Source of the DNA: Clostridiales bacterium | GTDB taxonomy: Bacteria; Bacillota; Clostridia; Oscillospirales; JAAYXM01 | Length of the DNA: 13,690 nt | Assembly: GCA_012515925.1 (NCBI GenBank) | Contig: JAAYXM010000221.1 | Coordinates: 1 to 13,690, forward strand | Reading direction: 5' to 3' | In this document: positions 1 through 8,275 of the stretch, piece by piece | How positions within the stretch are numbered: the stretch's first letter is position 1 | Layout: each line of letters starts with the position of its first letter | Made by a program: the position numbers and the translations under genes | Notes under the pieces: generated by a model | Told to the model about the DNA's origin: nothing | The model's database searches: none | The model's input: the letters and a program-made list of their open reading frames with translations, nothing else

Positions 1-1030
1 CGGCGGCAGGCAGCGTCAGCACCACAATTATCCGAAGCGCCGAAGCAAGTGTCCCGTGAAGGGTTTTAAAGTCACGCACGGCAAAGCTTGCTGAGATTAC
101 CGGGGTAACACTGACGTTAAGCGATATCAGCACCGACGGAATCAGGTTAAAAAGCGGCACGACAAGATTATCGTATATACCGAACATCGAAGTGGTTTGG
201 GTCGAGCTGTAGCCTAAAACCGCGAGTCTGTTTGTTATGAAGAACATATCGATGGCGCTTGTAAGATTCATAATAAGCGCGCCGATTGTTACCGGGACCG
301 CGATTTTTAAAAGCCCCTCGAAAAGCTTGCCGCCGCTTTTTTCTTTATAATTATCGGGCTCTGATTCCTCGCGCGGCGCGGGTTTTCGTTTAAAATATAT
401 AAAAACGGACGAAAGCAAAAGCGCGGAAAGAATTGTTCCCGCCGTTATTCCGCAAATCGTTCCCGCCGCGACGTATTTTTCGGCCGCGCCGAATTGTATC
501 ATTAAATAAGCTATTAAAAGGCCTATAAACAGCCGCGAGGCCGCTTCAAGCACCTGTGACATAGCGGTGGGCAGCATGTTGCCATGCCCCTGAAAATAAC
601 CGCGAAGCGCCGCGGCGACCGAGATAAATAACACGGCCGGTGAAAGCGCTATAAGGCTTGAATCCGCGTTTATGTCGTTTACGGACATAGCGAGCTGCTT
701 TGCGCCGAAAAACATTATAAGCGTCCCGAAAAGCCCCAGCATAGCGCATGTTATAAGCGCGATTTTAAGTATTCTTGAGGTTTCTCTGTATCTTCCGAGC
801 GCGCGGCTTTCGGAAATCATCTTTGATATAGCAATCGGAAGCCCCGCCGTGGCAATCGTTAGCAGGACAGTATAGTACCTGTATGCCGTGCTGTATAATC
901 CCATCGAATATGTGCCCACAAGATTTGTAAGCGGAATGCGAAACAGCGCGCCAATCAGTTTAACAAGTATATTCGCTATCGTGAGGATTATCGCACCCTT
1001 AACAAACGTATTTTCGACCTTTTGAGTCAA
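1..1030 (-). CDS. MOP-superfamily flippase, SpoVB/YtgP-like (3' end cut by window edge)
   Basis: This is an integral membrane protein of the SpoVB/YtgP/MurJ-like branch of the MATE/MOP exporters, which flip lipid-linked sugar or peptidoglycan precursors or take part in spore cortex formation. I translated it by hand from the minus strand; about 343 residues are visible of roughly 500 expected, so the C-terminus lies off the left edge. The N-terminus (FVKGAIILTIANILVKLIGA), the stretch GLYSTAYRYY followed by TAGLPIAISKMISE, and LRGYFQGHGNMLPTAMSQVLE are typical of the family. Many hydrophobic segments alternate with short loops, and a charged cytoplasmic loop follows residue 200. Start: a TTG at 1030 has GGGGA about 10 bases upstream and gives MTQKVENTFVKG; a GTG at 1039 is possible but its Shine-Dalgarno is too close. 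It begins about 20 bases after the phosphatase-GNAT gene, so the two are probably co-transcribed. The substrate is not deducible; assigning SpoVB rather than YtgP would need full-length comparison. Confidence 0.85.
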   Translation of the reverse strand, partial: MTQKVENTFVKGAIILTIANILVKLIGALFRIPLTNLVGTYSMGLYSTAYRYYTVLLTIATAGLPIAISKMISESRALGRYRETSRILKIALITCAMLGLFGTLIMFFGAKQLAMSVNDINADSSLIALSPAVLFISVAAALRGYFQGHGNMLPTAMSQVLEAASRLFIGLLIAYLMIQFGAAEKYVAAGTICGITAGTILSALLLSSVFIYFKRKPAPREESEPDNYKEKSGGKLFEGLLKIAVPVTIGALIMNLTSAIDMFFITNRLAVLGYSSTQTTSMFGIYDNLVVPLFNLIPSVLISLNVSVTPVISASFAVRDFKTLHGTLASALRIIVVLTLPAA

Positions 1031-1051
1031 AACCTTCACATCCCCGGTTGA

Positions 1052-2200
1052 TTAATTCAATGAAATGCTTTTCGTAAGCAATATCTGTGTAAACCCGCCG
1101 TTTTTCTCGCGTGAGTGTTCCTTAAAGCCGAGTTTACCATAAAAATGCAGGGCATGGGCGTTGTCCTTTGACACACGCACGGACACGTATTTTTTATTCA
1201 TGGACCTGTAAACGCTGACGGCGTGGCCGATAAGCTGCGCGCCGAAGCCCATCCCGCGGTATTTTTCCTCAAGGAATATAAGCGAAACATGTCCCGCCTC
1301 CGGCAGGGGCGACGAACACGGGTCAAGAATTATAACACCGAGCTCCTCAGAGTTGCGATAAGCGAAAACAATCGATCGCCCGTCCCTGTTCAGCACATTC
1401 GTAAAAAGCCGTTTTGCGTATTTTAAATCGATTAAATCATCGCCGAAAACATGGTCCCAGGTCTTTTTGTAATAGCATAAAAGCTTATTGAGATCATCCG
1501 GCAGACTTGCCTTGATAAATCGGAGGTTAAACAGTGACGGGTCGTCACTTTTTCTCCACCATACCTGCTTGCTTAAGGTTGAAAGCTCGTTTAAATGCGA
1601 ATTGTCGTTTATATATTCGATTTTGTAGTTTAACGAATCATCGGCCGAAATAAGGCTAACGGCGGTATTGTCGCACCAGCCGATTTCGTTTAAACAGGAT
1701 AAGCTTTCGTTATGCATAATCCCGCATATCAGCGCGCGAATAGCCGCCCCGTGGCTGACAAGCGCGATATTTTTGCCGGAATGCTTTTTAACAACAGTAT
1801 CAAGCGCGTTCTTCATTCTTCTATATACGTCAAAGTGTGTCTCGCCGCCGCTTATATTGAATTTATCCGGCTGTTTTGACCATAAATCATACTCGGCAGG
1901 GTAGGAAACAAGCAGCTCACCCCAGGTCAAGTCTTCCCACTTCCCGAGGTTTATTTCGCGAAGCTCGGGTATCGCGATTATTTCGAGGTTTTTCGGCTCA
2001 CTGACCGCCCTTGCCGTGGCTTTAGTGCGGGCAAGATCGCTTGAATAAACGGCGTCAATATCAATACTCGAAAACCTGTCCCGCAGACGCTCTATCTGTC
2101 TGTAACCGTTTTCGGTAATACCGCTGTTGTAATGGCCGTGAACGCGCCGGAACAGATTGCCCTCGGCTTCGGCATGGCGAATCAGATATACATTTGTCAA
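1052..2200 (-). CDS. Histidine phosphatase / GNAT acetyltransferase fusion protein
   Basis: A two-domain protein of 382 residues. The N-terminal half is a histidine-phosphatase (phosphoglycerate-mutase-like) domain: it opens with the LIRHAEAEGN motif (phospho-accepting His at residue 9), has SSDLART, an ELREINLGKWE acid motif near residue 80, and the second catalytic His in SHGAAIRAL near residue 150. The C-terminal half (about 226-379) is a GNAT N-acetyltransferase: the acetyl-CoA loop RGMGFG (315-320) and HALHFYGKLGF with the usual late Tyr are clear. All catalytic residues I would expect are present in both halves. Start: a TTG at 2200 has a GGGGGG run 8 bases upstream and puts the phosphatase motif at the usual distance from the N-terminus; an in-frame ATG at 2224 has no ribosome binding site. 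The gene lies 81 bases after pyrD in the same direction. Substrates of either domain are unknown; phosphatase relatives act on phosphosugars, nucleotides or alpha-ribazole phosphate, so no specific role is claimed. Confidence 0.88.
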   Translation of the reverse strand: MTNVYLIRHAEAEGNLFRRVHGHYNSGITENGYRQIERLRDRFSSIDIDAVYSSDLARTKATARAVSEPKNLEIIAIPELREINLGKWEDLTWGELLVSYPAEYDLWSKQPDKFNISGGETHFDVYRRMKNALDTVVKKHSGKNIALVSHGAAIRALICGIMHNESLSCLNEIGWCDNTAVSLISADDSLNYKIEYINDNSHLNELSTLSKQVWWRKSDDPSLFNLRFIKASLPDDLNKLLCYYKKTWDHVFGDDLIDLKYAKRLFTNVLNRDGRSIVFAYRNSEELGVIILDPCSSPLPEAGHVSLIFLEEKYRGMGFGAQLIGHAVSVYRSMNKKYVSVRVSKDNAHALHFYGKLGFKEHSREKNGGFTQILLTKSISLN

Positions 2201-2281
2201 GCCTTTATCCCCCCGTAAATACAATACGTAAATCGCAAGTCTGATTACGGCCTTGCTGTTTTATAACCTGCGCCCGAAAAC

Positions 2282-3193
2282 TCAATAGACGTTTACTGCG
2301 CCTATGATGTCGGACGCTTTATTAAACCCATGCTTTTCAAGATAGCCGTGAATCCCGTCAATAACCTTAATAGGCGTATACGGGTCGGAGAACATTACAG
2401 AGCCCACAGCCACCGCGTCAGCGCCCGCAAGCATCATCTCAACCGCGTCGGCGCCTGTTGATACGCCGCCCATACCTATAACCGGCAGATTTACGCAGTT
2501 TTTTACCTGCCATATCATCCTGACGGCAATCGGAAAAACGGCACGCCCCGACAAGCCGCCGACGTTGTTTTTCAGTACGGGACGACGGGTATTTATATCG
2601 ATTTTCATAGCGAGTATCGTGTTTATAAGCGACAGCGCGTCCGCGCCCGAGGCCTCGGCTGCCCGCGCAATCTCGCAAATATCAGTGACGTTTGGTGACA
2701 GCTTTACAATTAAAGGTTTTTTGCAAACCTTACGCACCTCGGCAACAAGATTCCCGACCGAGGCCGCGCCTGTTCCGAAGGCCATACCGCCCGCTTTTAC
2801 GTTAGGGCAGGATATGTTAAGCTCTATAAAGTCTATGTCGGACGAGCTTGCAATCTCCGTTATGCTAACATAATCGGAAACGGTATTGCCGGAAACGTTC
2901 GCGATTATTTTTGTATCAAACTTCCGTAAAAACGGGATTTCGTTTTCTATAAAGCTTTTAATTCCGGGATTTTGAAGCCCCACCGAGTTTATCATACCCA
3001 TGGGAGTTTCGGCTATTCGGGGCGGGGGATTGCCGTTTCTGGGCTCTGAAGTCAAGCCCTTAACGGCTATAGCGCCGAGCTTTGATAAATCATAGAGCTC
3101 CGCGTATTCGCGGCCGAAGCCGAATGTGCCGGACGCGGTTAAAACAGGGTTTTTCAGCTTTACTCCCGCGATTTCGACTGACATGTCAATCAT
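2282..3193 (-). CDS. pyrD: Dihydroorotate dehydrogenase B, catalytic subunit (class 1B)
   Basis: Oxidises dihydroorotate to orotate in the cytoplasm with FMN, passing electrons to PyrK and then NAD+. The 303-residue TIM-barrel sequence is full length for the family. Diagnostic points: NPVLTASGTFGFG near residue 15-27, NSVGLQNPG (69-77), and ELNISCPNVKAGG around 124-136, where Cys129 is the catalytic base that marks class 1 enzymes (class 2 has Ser). The FMN phosphate site is in PVIGMGGVSTGADA and AVAVGS (237-265). The pairing with pyrK immediately upstream makes it class 1B rather than 1A. Start: ATG at 3193 is preceded by GGAGG 10 bases upstream, and that Shine-Dalgarno lies within the last codons of pyrK, so translation is likely coupled. 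A second in-frame ATG (3184) is too far from it. It is the last recognisable pyr gene of the cluster; no terminator is obvious after it. Confidence 0.97.
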   Translation of the reverse strand: MIDMSVEIAGVKLKNPVLTASGTFGFGREYAELYDLSKLGAIAVKGLTSEPRNGNPPPRIAETPMGMINSVGLQNPGIKSFIENEIPFLRKFDTKIIANVSGNTVSDYVSITEIASSSDIDFIELNISCPNVKAGGMAFGTGAASVGNLVAEVRKVCKKPLIVKLSPNVTDICEIARAAEASGADALSLINTILAMKIDINTRRPVLKNNVGGLSGRAVFPIAVRMIWQVKNCVNLPVIGMGGVSTGADAVEMMLAGADAVAVGSVMFSDPYTPIKVIDGIHGYLEKHGFNKASDIIGAVNVY

Positions 3194-3198
3194 ATGCC

Positions 3199-3960
3199 TT
3201 AATCCTCCAATACGATTTGCCCGGCTTCAAAAACCGGCCCGTCCTTGCAGACATGGGAATATGTTTCTTTATCGGATTTGGTCTTAATCGCGCAGCAAAG
3301 ACACGCGCCGACACCGCACGCCATCCGCTCCTCGGTTGAGATATAGCAGGGGATTGAATGCCGCTTCGCGATTATTGATACAGCCTTTAGCATGGGTCTC
3401 GGACCGCAGGCGAAAATATAAGAAAACTTATGTTTTTCAAGCAGCAGGTTTACCGGGCGCTCGACCGTGCCCGAAGCGCCCATCGTCCCGTCGTCGGTAG
3501 CTATCAGAAGGTTTTCGCAGACCGAATAGAAATCATCTGTTAAAACCGCGTTTTTACATGTTCTGAAGCCGAGCACGGCGGAGCATTCGTTGTTTTTCTT
3601 CGCTGCAAAAAGAAGCGGCGCGGCGCCGCAGCCGCCGCCGACAAGCAGGACCCGGCTGACACCCGTCGGGAAAACGCCGTTTCCGAGAGGCCCCAATATA
3701 TCCAGATTATCACCTGTTATAAGGCGCGTCAACATGCTTGTACCCGCTCCGCGGTTTTCGTATACAAGCCTAAAATTTTCACCGTCGCAGTCGCAGATGC
3801 TTATGGGACGGCGAAGAAGCAGGTCATCCCCGCATTTTATGTTTACAAACTGTCCCGGCTTCGCGCAGCCGGCTATTTTCGGGGAATAAACCGTCATATC
3901 GTAATATGTTTCGGAGATTTTTATATTGCTTAAAACCGTGCCGTCTTCCTGTATATACAT
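3199..3960 (-). CDS. pyrK: Dihydroorotate dehydrogenase B, electron transfer subunit
   Basis: An FAD and [2Fe-2S] protein that carries electrons from the FMN of PyrD to NAD+. At 253 residues it has the expected length. Domain order: a beta-barrel FAD domain (about 1-100) with LLRRPISI at 48-55 for the isoalloxazine/pyrophosphate contacts; a nucleotide-binding domain with LLVGGGCGAAPLLFAAK (105-121) and CGPRPM (185-190); and a C-terminal iron-sulphur site with Cys215, Cys220, Cys223 and Cys238 in the family's C-x4-C-x2-C ... VCKDGPVF arrangement. An additional Cys222 sits inside the cluster loop where many relatives have Gly. Start: ATG at 3960 has GGAGG five bases upstream. The gap from carB is 25 bases, and the pyrD Shine-Dalgarno is embedded in its 3' end. 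Confidence 0.97.
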   Translation of the reverse strand: MYIQEDGTVLSNIKISETYYDMTVYSPKIAGCAKPGQFVNIKCGDDLLLRRPISICDCDGENFRLVYENRGAGTSMLTRLITGDNLDILGPLGNGVFPTGVSRVLLVGGGCGAAPLLFAAKKNNECSAVLGFRTCKNAVLTDDFYSVCENLLIATDDGTMGASGTVERPVNLLLEKHKFSYIFACGPRPMLKAVSIIAKRHSIPCYISTEERMACGVGACLCCAIKTKSDKETYSHVCKDGPVFEAGQIVLED

Positions 3961-3985
3961 ATAAGCCTCCGTTTTGAAAGAATTA

Positions 3986-6900
3986 TTATATGGAGTTTAA
4001 GTCCACCAATTCGCATCCTTTCATCGTGATTCTGCTTTCAATGGCGCGTATAAGCGCAAAGGCCGTGTCAATCGATGTAAGGCAGGGGATGCCGCGTTCA
4101 ACGGCTTTTCTCCTGATGCGCACGCCCGCCTCCTCGGGCTTTCTGCCGTGGGTGCAGGTGCTTATAACGTAGTCGATTTTGCCTGATTCAAGAAGCGTCA
4201 TGATATTGGGCTCCGGCTCGTCGATTTTCCTGACCGCGTTTGTTGCTATCATGTTTTTATTCAAAACGTTTGCGGTACCCGCCGTGGCGTATATGTCAAA
4301 GCCGAGCTGCGCGAACCTGTCCGCAATTTTGACGAGCTCCTGCTTGTCCACATCGCGCACCGAAAAAAGCACCGAGCCCTTATGCTTCATTGTAAAACCG
4401 GCCGCTAACAAACCCTTGTACAGTGCCTGCTTAAAGTTCCGGGATATACCCAGAACCTCGCCGGTGGATTTCATTTCGGGTCCAAGCTGCGTATCAACGT
4501 TGCGAAGCTTCTGGAACGAGAACACGGGGACTTTGATTGCGTAAAACTCGCCCGGCGGGTGCAGCCCGACGCCGCAGCCCATATCCGCCAGGCGTTCGCC
4601 GAGCATACACCTTGTGGCTAAATCCACCATTGTTATGCCCGTGACCTTTGATATATACGGGACCGTGCGCGAAGAGCGCGGGTTAACCTCGATTATATAA
4701 ACCGTGTCGTTGAATATGACAAATTGAATATTCACAAGCCCGCACACCTTAAGCGCCAGGCTTATTCGCCGCGTATATTCGACAATCGTATCTATATGCT
4801 TTTTTTCCAGAGTAATTGACGGGTAAATCGAAATGCTGTCGCCGGAATGAATCCCCGCGCGCTCTAAATGCTCCATGATTCCCGGAATAAGGATATCCTT
4901 TCCGTCGCAAATAGCGTCAACCTCAACCTCGCGACCCATCATATATTTATCAACCAAAATCGGGTTTTCCTGCTTGGTCTGGTTAATAATAGACATGAAT
5001 TCGCGTATATCGTCATCCTCGTACGCTATCTGCATACCCTGACCGCCGAGCACGTACGACGGTCGTACAAGCACGGGATAACCGATTCGGTTTGCCGCCT
5101 CAAGAGCCTCATCGGTCTTAAACACCGTTTCGCCGGAGGGGCGGGGGATACCGCATGCTTCTAAAAGCTCGTCAAACTTTTCACGGTCCTCGGCCGCGTC
5201 GATACTCTCAATCGGCGTACCGAGAACCTTTACGTTTGTTTTCTTTAAGTATTTTGTAAGCTTGATAGCCGTCTGTCCTCCGAATTGAACAATCACGCCG
5301 TCCGGCTTTTCAACATCTATTATGCCCTGAACGTCTTCGGACGTCAGAGGTTCGAAATACAGCCTGTCCGATGTGTCAAAATCCGTTGAAACCGTTTCGG
5401 GGTTGTTATTTACGATTATTGCCTCATATCCGCGCTTTCGGAGCGCCCAGACCGAATGAACGGAACAGTAGTCGAATTCTATACCCTGGCCGATTCGTAT
5501 CGGACCCGCGCCGAACACGATTATTTTCTTTCTGTCGGAAACGCGCACCTCGTTCTCCGCGTCGAAAACCGAGTAGAAGTAAGGGGTTTCGGCTTCAAAT
5601 TCCGCCGCGCAGGTATCGACGGTTTTATAGGAAGGGGATATGTGAAGCTTATCAACTTTACATCCTGACAGCCGTTCGATTACGGAGTCCGGGAAGCTCA
5701 TGCGCTTCGCTTGTAAATAAAGCTCCTTATCGAGCTTTTCGGTGTTTTGAAGCTTTGTTTCGATATTGACTATGTTTTTCAATCCGCTTAAAAACCACAT
5801 GTCGATTTTTGTCATATCGAATATGTCTTTCAGAGACGCTCCGCGGCGCATATACTCCATAACCGCGAATATCCGCTCGTCGCTTCGAGTTTTTATCAGG
5901 GATACAAGCTCACCGTCCGAAAGCTTCGTGAATTTCGGCATAATAAGGCAGTCGACGCCGAGCTCCGCCGAGCGCGCGGCCTTCATCATCGCGGCTTCAA
6001 AAGTGGTGGCGAGTGACATAACCTCGCCCGTCGCCTTCATTTGCGTACCCAGCGTCCTGTCGCCGTATACGAATTTATCGAACGGGAACCGCGGGAACTT
6101 AACTACTATATAATCTATCGCGGGCTCAAAACACGCGTAGGTTTTGCCCGTAACCGCGTTCTTTATCTCGTCAAGACCGTAGCCGATCGCGATTTTCGTA
6201 GCGACCTTGGCGATAGGATAGCCCGTGGCCTTGCTCGCGAGGGCGGAGGAGCGCGAAAGACGCGGGTTTACCTCGATAACCGCATACTCAAAGGATTCGG
6301 GGTTCAGAGCGAACTGTACGTTGCAGCCGCCCTCAATTCTCAGCTCGGTTATTATATCAAGCGCCGCCGTGCGCAGCATCTGGCATTCGTATTCGCTCAT
6401 TGTCTGCGCCGGCGCGACCACTATGCTGTCGCCCGTATGGATGCCGACCGGGTCAACGTTTTCCATCGAGCAAATCGTGATGACGTTGCCCTTAGCGTCG
6501 CGCATTACCTCGTATTCGATTTCCTTCCAGCCGGATATGTTCTTTTCGATTAAGACCTGACCGACCCTGGAGGACGAAATACCGACAGCCGCGATATCGC
6601 GAAGCTGGCTTTCGTTGTCGGCGAAGCCGCCGCCCGTGCCGCCCAGCGTATACGCGGGGCGTACGATTACCGGATAACCGATATCGGCCGCGATTTCCAG
6701 AGCGTGCTCGACGCTGTTTGCGATGTCCGAACTAACAAGCGGCTGGTTTATGCGAGCCATCGTATCCTTAAACGCCTGCCTGTCCTCGGCGTTGCGTATT
6801 GTTTCGGGACGCGTGCCCAGAAGCTTAACATTGTGCTTTTCCAGAAAGCCCTCGTCGGCAAGCTCCATAGCGAGGTTAAGACCCGTTTGCCCGCCGAGCG

Positions 6901-7165
6901 TCGGCAGTATGCTGTCCGGCTTTTCTTTGATGATAACCTGCTTTACGACATCGGAATTGAGCGGCTCGATGTAAATATGGTCGGCCATTGCCTTGTCCGT
7001 CATAATCGTAGCCGGGTTTGAGTTTATAAGTACAACCTCGAGGCCTTCCTCCTTGAGGGCACGGCAAGCCTGAGTGCCCGCATAGTCGAATTCCGCCGCC
7101 TGACCGATAACTATCGGGCCCGAGCCTATAACCAAAACCTTTTTAATATCCTTTGAAAGCGGCAT
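3986..7165 (-). CDS. carB: Carbamoyl-phosphate synthase, large subunit
   Basis: Makes carbamoyl phosphate from bicarbonate, two ATP and ammonia channelled from CarA. The 1059 residues show the complete duplicated layout: first pre-ATP-grasp and ATP-grasp half (about 1-400, with GSGPIVIGQAAEFDYAG, VRPAYTLGGTGGG and EVNPRLSRSSALASKATGYP), an oligomerisation segment (about 400-545), the second synthetase half (about 546-930, with GAGPIRIGQGIEFDYC, VRPSYVLGGQGM and EVNPRSSRTVPYISKVTG), and a C-terminal MGS-like allosteric domain (about 933-1045, with YATAGTANVL). The start ATG shares its A with the carA stop codon (TAATG), and its GGAGG (7174-7178) lies inside the last codons of carA, so the two subunits should be translationally coupled at equal dose. 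Location under PyrR control suggests a pyrimidine-dedicated enzyme, though only genome-wide inspection could exclude a shared role with arginine synthesis. Confidence 0.99.
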   Translation of the reverse strand: MPLSKDIKKVLVIGSGPIVIGQAAEFDYAGTQACRALKEEGLEVVLINSNPATIMTDKAMADHIYIEPLNSDVVKQVIIKEKPDSILPTLGGQTGLNLAMELADEGFLEKHNVKLLGTRPETIRNAEDRQAFKDTMARINQPLVSSDIANSVEHALEIAADIGYPVIVRPAYTLGGTGGGFADNESQLRDIAAVGISSSRVGQVLIEKNISGWKEIEYEVMRDAKGNVITICSMENVDPVGIHTGDSIVVAPAQTMSEYECQMLRTAALDIITELRIEGGCNVQFALNPESFEYAVIEVNPRLSRSSALASKATGYPIAKVATKIAIGYGLDEIKNAVTGKTYACFEPAIDYIVVKFPRFPFDKFVYGDRTLGTQMKATGEVMSLATTFEAAMMKAARSAELGVDCLIMPKFTKLSDGELVSLIKTRSDERIFAVMEYMRRGASLKDIFDMTKIDMWFLSGLKNIVNIETKLQNTEKLDKELYLQAKRMSFPDSVIERLSGCKVDKLHISPSYKTVDTCAAEFEAETPYFYSVFDAENEVRVSDRKKIIVFGAGPIRIGQGIEFDYCSVHSVWALRKRGYEAIIVNNNPETVSTDFDTSDRLYFEPLTSEDVQGIIDVEKPDGVIVQFGGQTAIKLTKYLKKTNVKVLGTPIESIDAAEDREKFDELLEACGIPRPSGETVFKTDEALEAANRIGYPVLVRPSYVLGGQGMQIAYEDDDIREFMSIINQTKQENPILVDKYMMGREVEVDAICDGKDILIPGIMEHLERAGIHSGDSISIYPSITLEKKHIDTIVEYTRRISLALKVCGLVNIQFVIFNDTVYIIEVNPRSSRTVPYISKVTGITMVDLATRCMLGERLADMGCGVGLHPPGEFYAIKVPVFSFQKLRNVDTQLGPEMKSTGEVLGISRNFKQALYKGLLAAGFTMKHKGSVLFSVRDVDKQELVKIADRFAQLGFDIYATAGTANVLNKNMIATNAVRKIDEPEPNIMTLLESGKIDYVISTCTHGRKPEEAGVRIRRKAVERGIPCLTSIDTAFALIRAIESRITMKGCELVDLNSI

Positions 7166-8256
7166 TAATGATTCCTCCAGTTGTTCATAAGCGTTATGAA
7201 TTCGTCAAACAGGTGCTTTGTGTCCTGCGGGCCCGGATAGCCTTCCGGATGAAACTGTACCGAGAAAACAGGGGAGTTGACAAACCTTAAACCCTCGACG
7301 GTTTTGTCGTTGAGATTAATATGGCTGACTTTCGCGATATCCTGGTTGAGCGTTTTCTCCACAACCGTGTAGTTGTGGTTCTGGCTTGTGATAAATGTCC
7401 TGCCCGTGCTTAAATCGGTTACCGGGTGGTTTGCGCCGCGGTGCCCGTATTTAAGCTTTTCGGTCTGAGCGCCCGCGGCAAGCGCGAGCAGCTGATGACC
7501 CAGGCATATTCCGAATACCGGAATGCCGAATTTAAGCAGTATTTTTATATTCTCTATGATACCCTTGTTTTTCGCGGGGTCCCCGGGACCGTTTGCCAGT
7601 ACAACACCGTTAAAGCCGCCGTTAAGAATCTTCTCCGGCGGGGTGTGGGCGGGCATGACCGTGACATTGCAGCCGCGGCGGGTAAGGCAGTTTATTATAT
7701 TTCTCTTCGCGCCGAAGTTTAATAGCGCGACGCTATATTTCGCGCCGGGCGTATGGTATTTCTCGGTTTTAAGCGAGGTAACGGCATCGATAGCGTTCTC
7801 TATGCGAAAAGAGTTTATCTCGTTAATCAGGGATTCCATGTCTGATTCGATATCCTCGGTGAAAATCGCTCCGTTCATAACGCCGCTCTCGCGAACATGC
7901 CTTGTCAGCTTTCGCGTATCTATATCGGATATTGCTATTACGTTGTTTCTTTTTAAATAGCTCTCGACGGTTTCCGCGCTTCGCCAGTTTGAGGGCGTAT
8001 CGCTTAACCTGTGAACGATAAAACCGTTTATCCAAGGCCTGTGGGATTCAAAATCCTCGGTATTGATTCCGTAGTTCCCGATGAGCGGATATGTCATGCA
8101 TACCATCTGGCCGTAGTATGACGGGTCGGTAAGAACCTCCTGATATCCCGCCATGCTCGTGTTGAACACAACCTCGCCCACGGCATATCCGGCGGCGCCG
8201 CGGGAAATCCCCTCAAACATCGTACCGTCCTTCAGCAGTAAATATGCCTTTTTCAT
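7165..8256 (-). CDS. carA: Carbamoyl-phosphate synthase, small (glutaminase) subunit
   Basis: Hydrolyses glutamine and passes ammonia to CarB. The CPSase small-subunit N-domain (about 1-150: MKKAYLLLKDGTMFEG, GEVVFNTSMAGYQEVLTDPSY) precedes a class I glutamine amidotransferase domain (about 175-360). The triad is complete: Cys251 in VFGICLGHQ, His336 and Glu338 in QFHPEGYPGP; the alanine usual after Glu is Gly here. The oxyanion-side motif NGPGDP is also present. Start: ATG at 8256, with AGGGG six bases upstream, gives 363 residues, the usual length, and leaves 19 bases after pyrF. A longer reading from an in-frame TTG at 8295 would add 13 residues (KHTAFNYEKGLC) that lie inside the pyrF coding region and lack family resemblance, so I rejected it. 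The stop overlaps the carB start by one base. Confidence 0.98.
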   Translation of the reverse strand: MKKAYLLLKDGTMFEGISRGAAGYAVGEVVFNTSMAGYQEVLTDPSYYGQMVCMTYPLIGNYGINTEDFESHRPWINGFIVHRLSDTPSNWRSAETVESYLKRNNVIAISDIDTRKLTRHVRESGVMNGAIFTEDIESDMESLINEINSFRIENAIDAVTSLKTEKYHTPGAKYSVALLNFGAKRNIINCLTRRGCNVTVMPAHTPPEKILNGGFNGVVLANGPGDPAKNKGIIENIKILLKFGIPVFGICLGHQLLALAAGAQTEKLKYGHRGANHPVTDLSTGRTFITSQNHNYTVVEKTLNQDIAKVSHINLNDKTVEGLRFVNSPVFSVQFHPEGYPGPQDTKHLFDEFITLMNNWRNH

Positions 8257-8275
8257 ACATAACCCCTTTTCGTAA

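Noticed and set aside
546..749. 67-residue minus-strand reading frame
   Set aside because: It is an out-of-frame shadow inside the flippase gene, arginine-rich with no ribosome binding site; the flippase frame shows clear family similarity.
2225..2281. Possible promoter (TTGAGT ... TATAAA) or hairpin (GCAAG/CTTGC) after pyrD
   Set aside because: The promoter spacer is only 14 bases, and the stem is 5 bp with a 12-base loop and no following T run.
5371..6553. Plus-strand reading frames of 115-170 residues opposite carB
   Set aside because: They lie antisense to highly conserved CarB coding sequence and have no recognisable motifs or ribosome binding sites; a GC-biased third codon position explains their length.
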